NCBI GenBank assembly: GCA_017311185.1
Contig: JAESUZ010000424.1
Coordinates: forward strand, 186,001-250,000
Origin: Proteles cristata cristata
Lineage: Eukaryota > Chordata > Mammalia > Carnivora > Hyaenidae
Direction of reading: 5' to 3'
Length of the DNA: 64,000 bases
Both the position numbers and the translations under genes were made by a program. Below are positions 54,801-57,800 of the stretch, piece by piece (within the stretch, counting starts at the first letter, position 1; every line of letters starts with the position of its first letter). The notes below the pieces were generated by a model that was not told where the DNA came from, did not search any database, and worked only from the letters and a program-made list of their open reading frames with translations.

Positions 54801-57800
54801 TGGATCATCTCCTGCATGTCAGGTACTCTTTCAGGTGCATTGGACAAAACAGACAAAATTCTTGTCCTTATAGAAACTCTTGTCCTTATATTCTAGTTGG
54901 GTAAGATTGAAAATAAGCAATGAACATTCTACATAGATAAATTACATAGCCCATTAGAAGTGATGGGCACTATGGAAAAAATAGAGCGGGACACAGGATA
55001 AAATAATTTAGGTGGTTTTTGGTGATGGTTTATAATCTTAAGTAGGTATTTAGGATAGGCCTAATTGAGAAGATGGCATTTGAATAATTATTTGAAGGGG
55101 ATGCAAAGGCCCTGAGGCTAGGGCCCAGCAAGGATGACAGTAGGGCAAGACTAGGTAAGGGATGAGAAGAGTGATTAGAGATGAGATCAATGAAGTAATG
55201 GGGACCAGACTGAGTAGATCTTTGTAGACTAACATAAGAACTTGCAGCCGTAAATGAGATGAGAAGGCATGTGGCCATGTAAGCAGAGGCATTATACAGT
55301 CTGATTTACATTTGGAAGGATCATTCTTGCTGCTAAATTTAGCATAGACTGTATGGGGCGCTAGTGGAAGCAGGGAGACAATGGTAGACCATTCCAGTAG
55401 TTCAGATGAGAGTCCGCGATGGGGGTAGTAGTGCATATGGTGAGCAGACCAGATATAGGATCTCTCGAATATGGAGCAAACAAGGTATCCTGATGGACTG
55501 ACTGTGGATGGGAGAGACAGACAGAAGCCACCACCAGCTGCGATGGAGAATCCTATGGGCACAGACGGTTTTGGGGAAGAACAGACTTTCAGTTTTGGAC
55601 ATGTTAAATTTGAAATGTCTTTTATATATTCAGTTGGAGATACTGAGTAGGCTTTCACCATATTTGAATCTGGACTTGAGGAGCGAGATCTGGGCTGAGG
55701 TGTGAATTCAGTTGTCTTTGGCGTATGGACGGTACCTAAAGCCATGACATTTGTCCTGACTCCTTACGTGCTTTCTGCTGGTTCCTGACTCCTTGTATGC
55801 TTTGGGTCTTACATCAAGATTTGGCGTCTGGCATGCAGCACCTGGGTGGCTTAGTCAGTTAAGTGTCTGACTCTTGGTTTCAGCTCAGGTCACAGTCTCA
55901 TGGTTTTGTGAGTTTGAGCCCTGCATCAAGCTCTGCGCTGAGCATGGAGCCTGCTTGGGGCTCTCTCTTACTCTCTCTCTGTCCTTCCCCTACTCACACG
56001 GTCTCTGTTTCTCTCAAAAATAAGTAAACTTAAAAATAAAAAAGACTTGGCTTATGATCCAGCAATGGGCTGAGGCAGATTTCTTTTCATTTTTCATTTT
56101 TTTCTTTTTTAAAATTTATATCCAAGTTAGTTAGCATATAGTGCAATAATGATTTCCTGAGTAGAATCCAGTGATTCATCCCCTACATATGACTCCAAGC
56201 GTCATCCCAACAAATGTCTTCTTAATGCCCCTCGTCCATTTAGTACACTTCCCTCCCAACCACAGCCCCTCCAGCAACCCTCAGTTTGTTCTTTATATTT
56301 AGGAGTCTTTTATGTTTTGTCCTCTTCCATGTTTTAATATTATTTTTGCTTCCCTTCCCTTATGTTGATCTGTTTTGTATATTAAATTCCACATATGAGT
56401 GAAGTCGTATGAATGACTAATTTTGTTTAGAATAATACATTCTAGTTCCATCCATGTGTTGCAAATAGCAAGATTGCATTCTTTTTGGTTGCCAATAAAT
56501 TCTCCATTGTATATATATACCACGTCTTCTTTATCCATTCATCTATCGATGGACATTTGGGGTCTTTCCATACTTTGGCTATTGTCAATAATGCTTCTAT
56601 AAACATTGGGGTGCACGTGCCCCTTTGAAACAGCACACCTGTATCCTTTGGATAAATACTTAGTAGTGCAATTGCTGGGTCATAGGGTAGTTCTATTTTT
56701 AATTTTTTAAAGAACCTCCATACTGTTTTCCAGAGTGGCTGTACCAGTTTACATTATCACTAGCAGTGCAAAAGGGTTCCTCTTTCTCTGCATCCTCACC
56801 AACATCTGCTGTTGCCTGAGGTGTTAATTCAGCCATCCTGATTGATGTGAGGTGGTATTGCATTGTGGGTTTGATTTGTATTTCTCTGATGGTGAGTGGT
56901 GTTGAGCATTTTTTCATGTATCTGTTAGCCTTGTGGATGTCTTCTTCGGAAAAGTGTCTATTCATATCTTTTGCCCATTTCTTCACTGGATTATTTGTTT
57001 TATGGGTGTTGAGCTTGATAAGTTCTTTGTAAATTTTGGAGGCTAACCCTTTATCTGATATGTCATTTGCAAATATCTTCTTCCCTCCTGTTGGTTGCCT
57101 TTTAGTTTTGCTGATTGTTTCTTTCACTGTGCAGAGCCTTTTATTTTGATGAGGTCCCAATAGTTCATTTTTGCTTTTGTTTCCCTTGGGCTGAGGCAGA
57201 TTTCTGGTGACCCCAACATTTTTTTTTTAATTTTTATTTATTTCTAGGAGAGAGAGAGAGAGAGACAGCATGAGCAGGGGAGGGTCAGACAGAGAGAGAG
57301 TCACAGACTGAAACAGGCTCCAGGCTCTGAGCTGGCAGTCAGCACAGAGCCCGACGCGGGGCCCGAACCCACGAACCGTGAGATCATGACCTAAGCGAAA
57401 GTCGGATGCTTAACCGACTAAGCCACCCAGGCGCCCCGACCCCAACATTTTAGGTGATGAGTATGGTCCACAGGAAGTGCCCAGAGGAGCAGGAAGTGCA
57501 TGGTGCCCGTGTAGAGTTGAATGAATGAGCTTGGTGATGCACAGCCTAAGGCATTGGTAGCCTCGTTTAGAAAAGGCACTTTTCTCCCCTTTTGGAGAGG
57601 GGAAGGGGTGAGAAACTCCTACTCTTAAATTCTTTTTTTTGTTCTTCCTCAGCTGTATTTTATTGGATTGGGAATTTGTATTTATGGAGAGGTTTTGCGT
57701 CTTCAATTTTTATTTTGTTTTGGCCACTCTACCTGGCTTTTATTGGCGTCCTACAGCTGGACTTTAACTAAAAGCCATCCTTTTGGATAAAAAAATGAGA

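Noticed and set aside
55050..55745. Longest ORF in the window (231 codons, minus)
   Set aside because: It lies antisense to an old dispersed repeat. The protein has no recognisable domain, and repeat phrases run through the whole stretch.
56699..57160. 153-codon minus-strand ORF
   Set aside because: It is the C-terminal end of L1 ORF2 in a 5'-truncated element, not a host gene.
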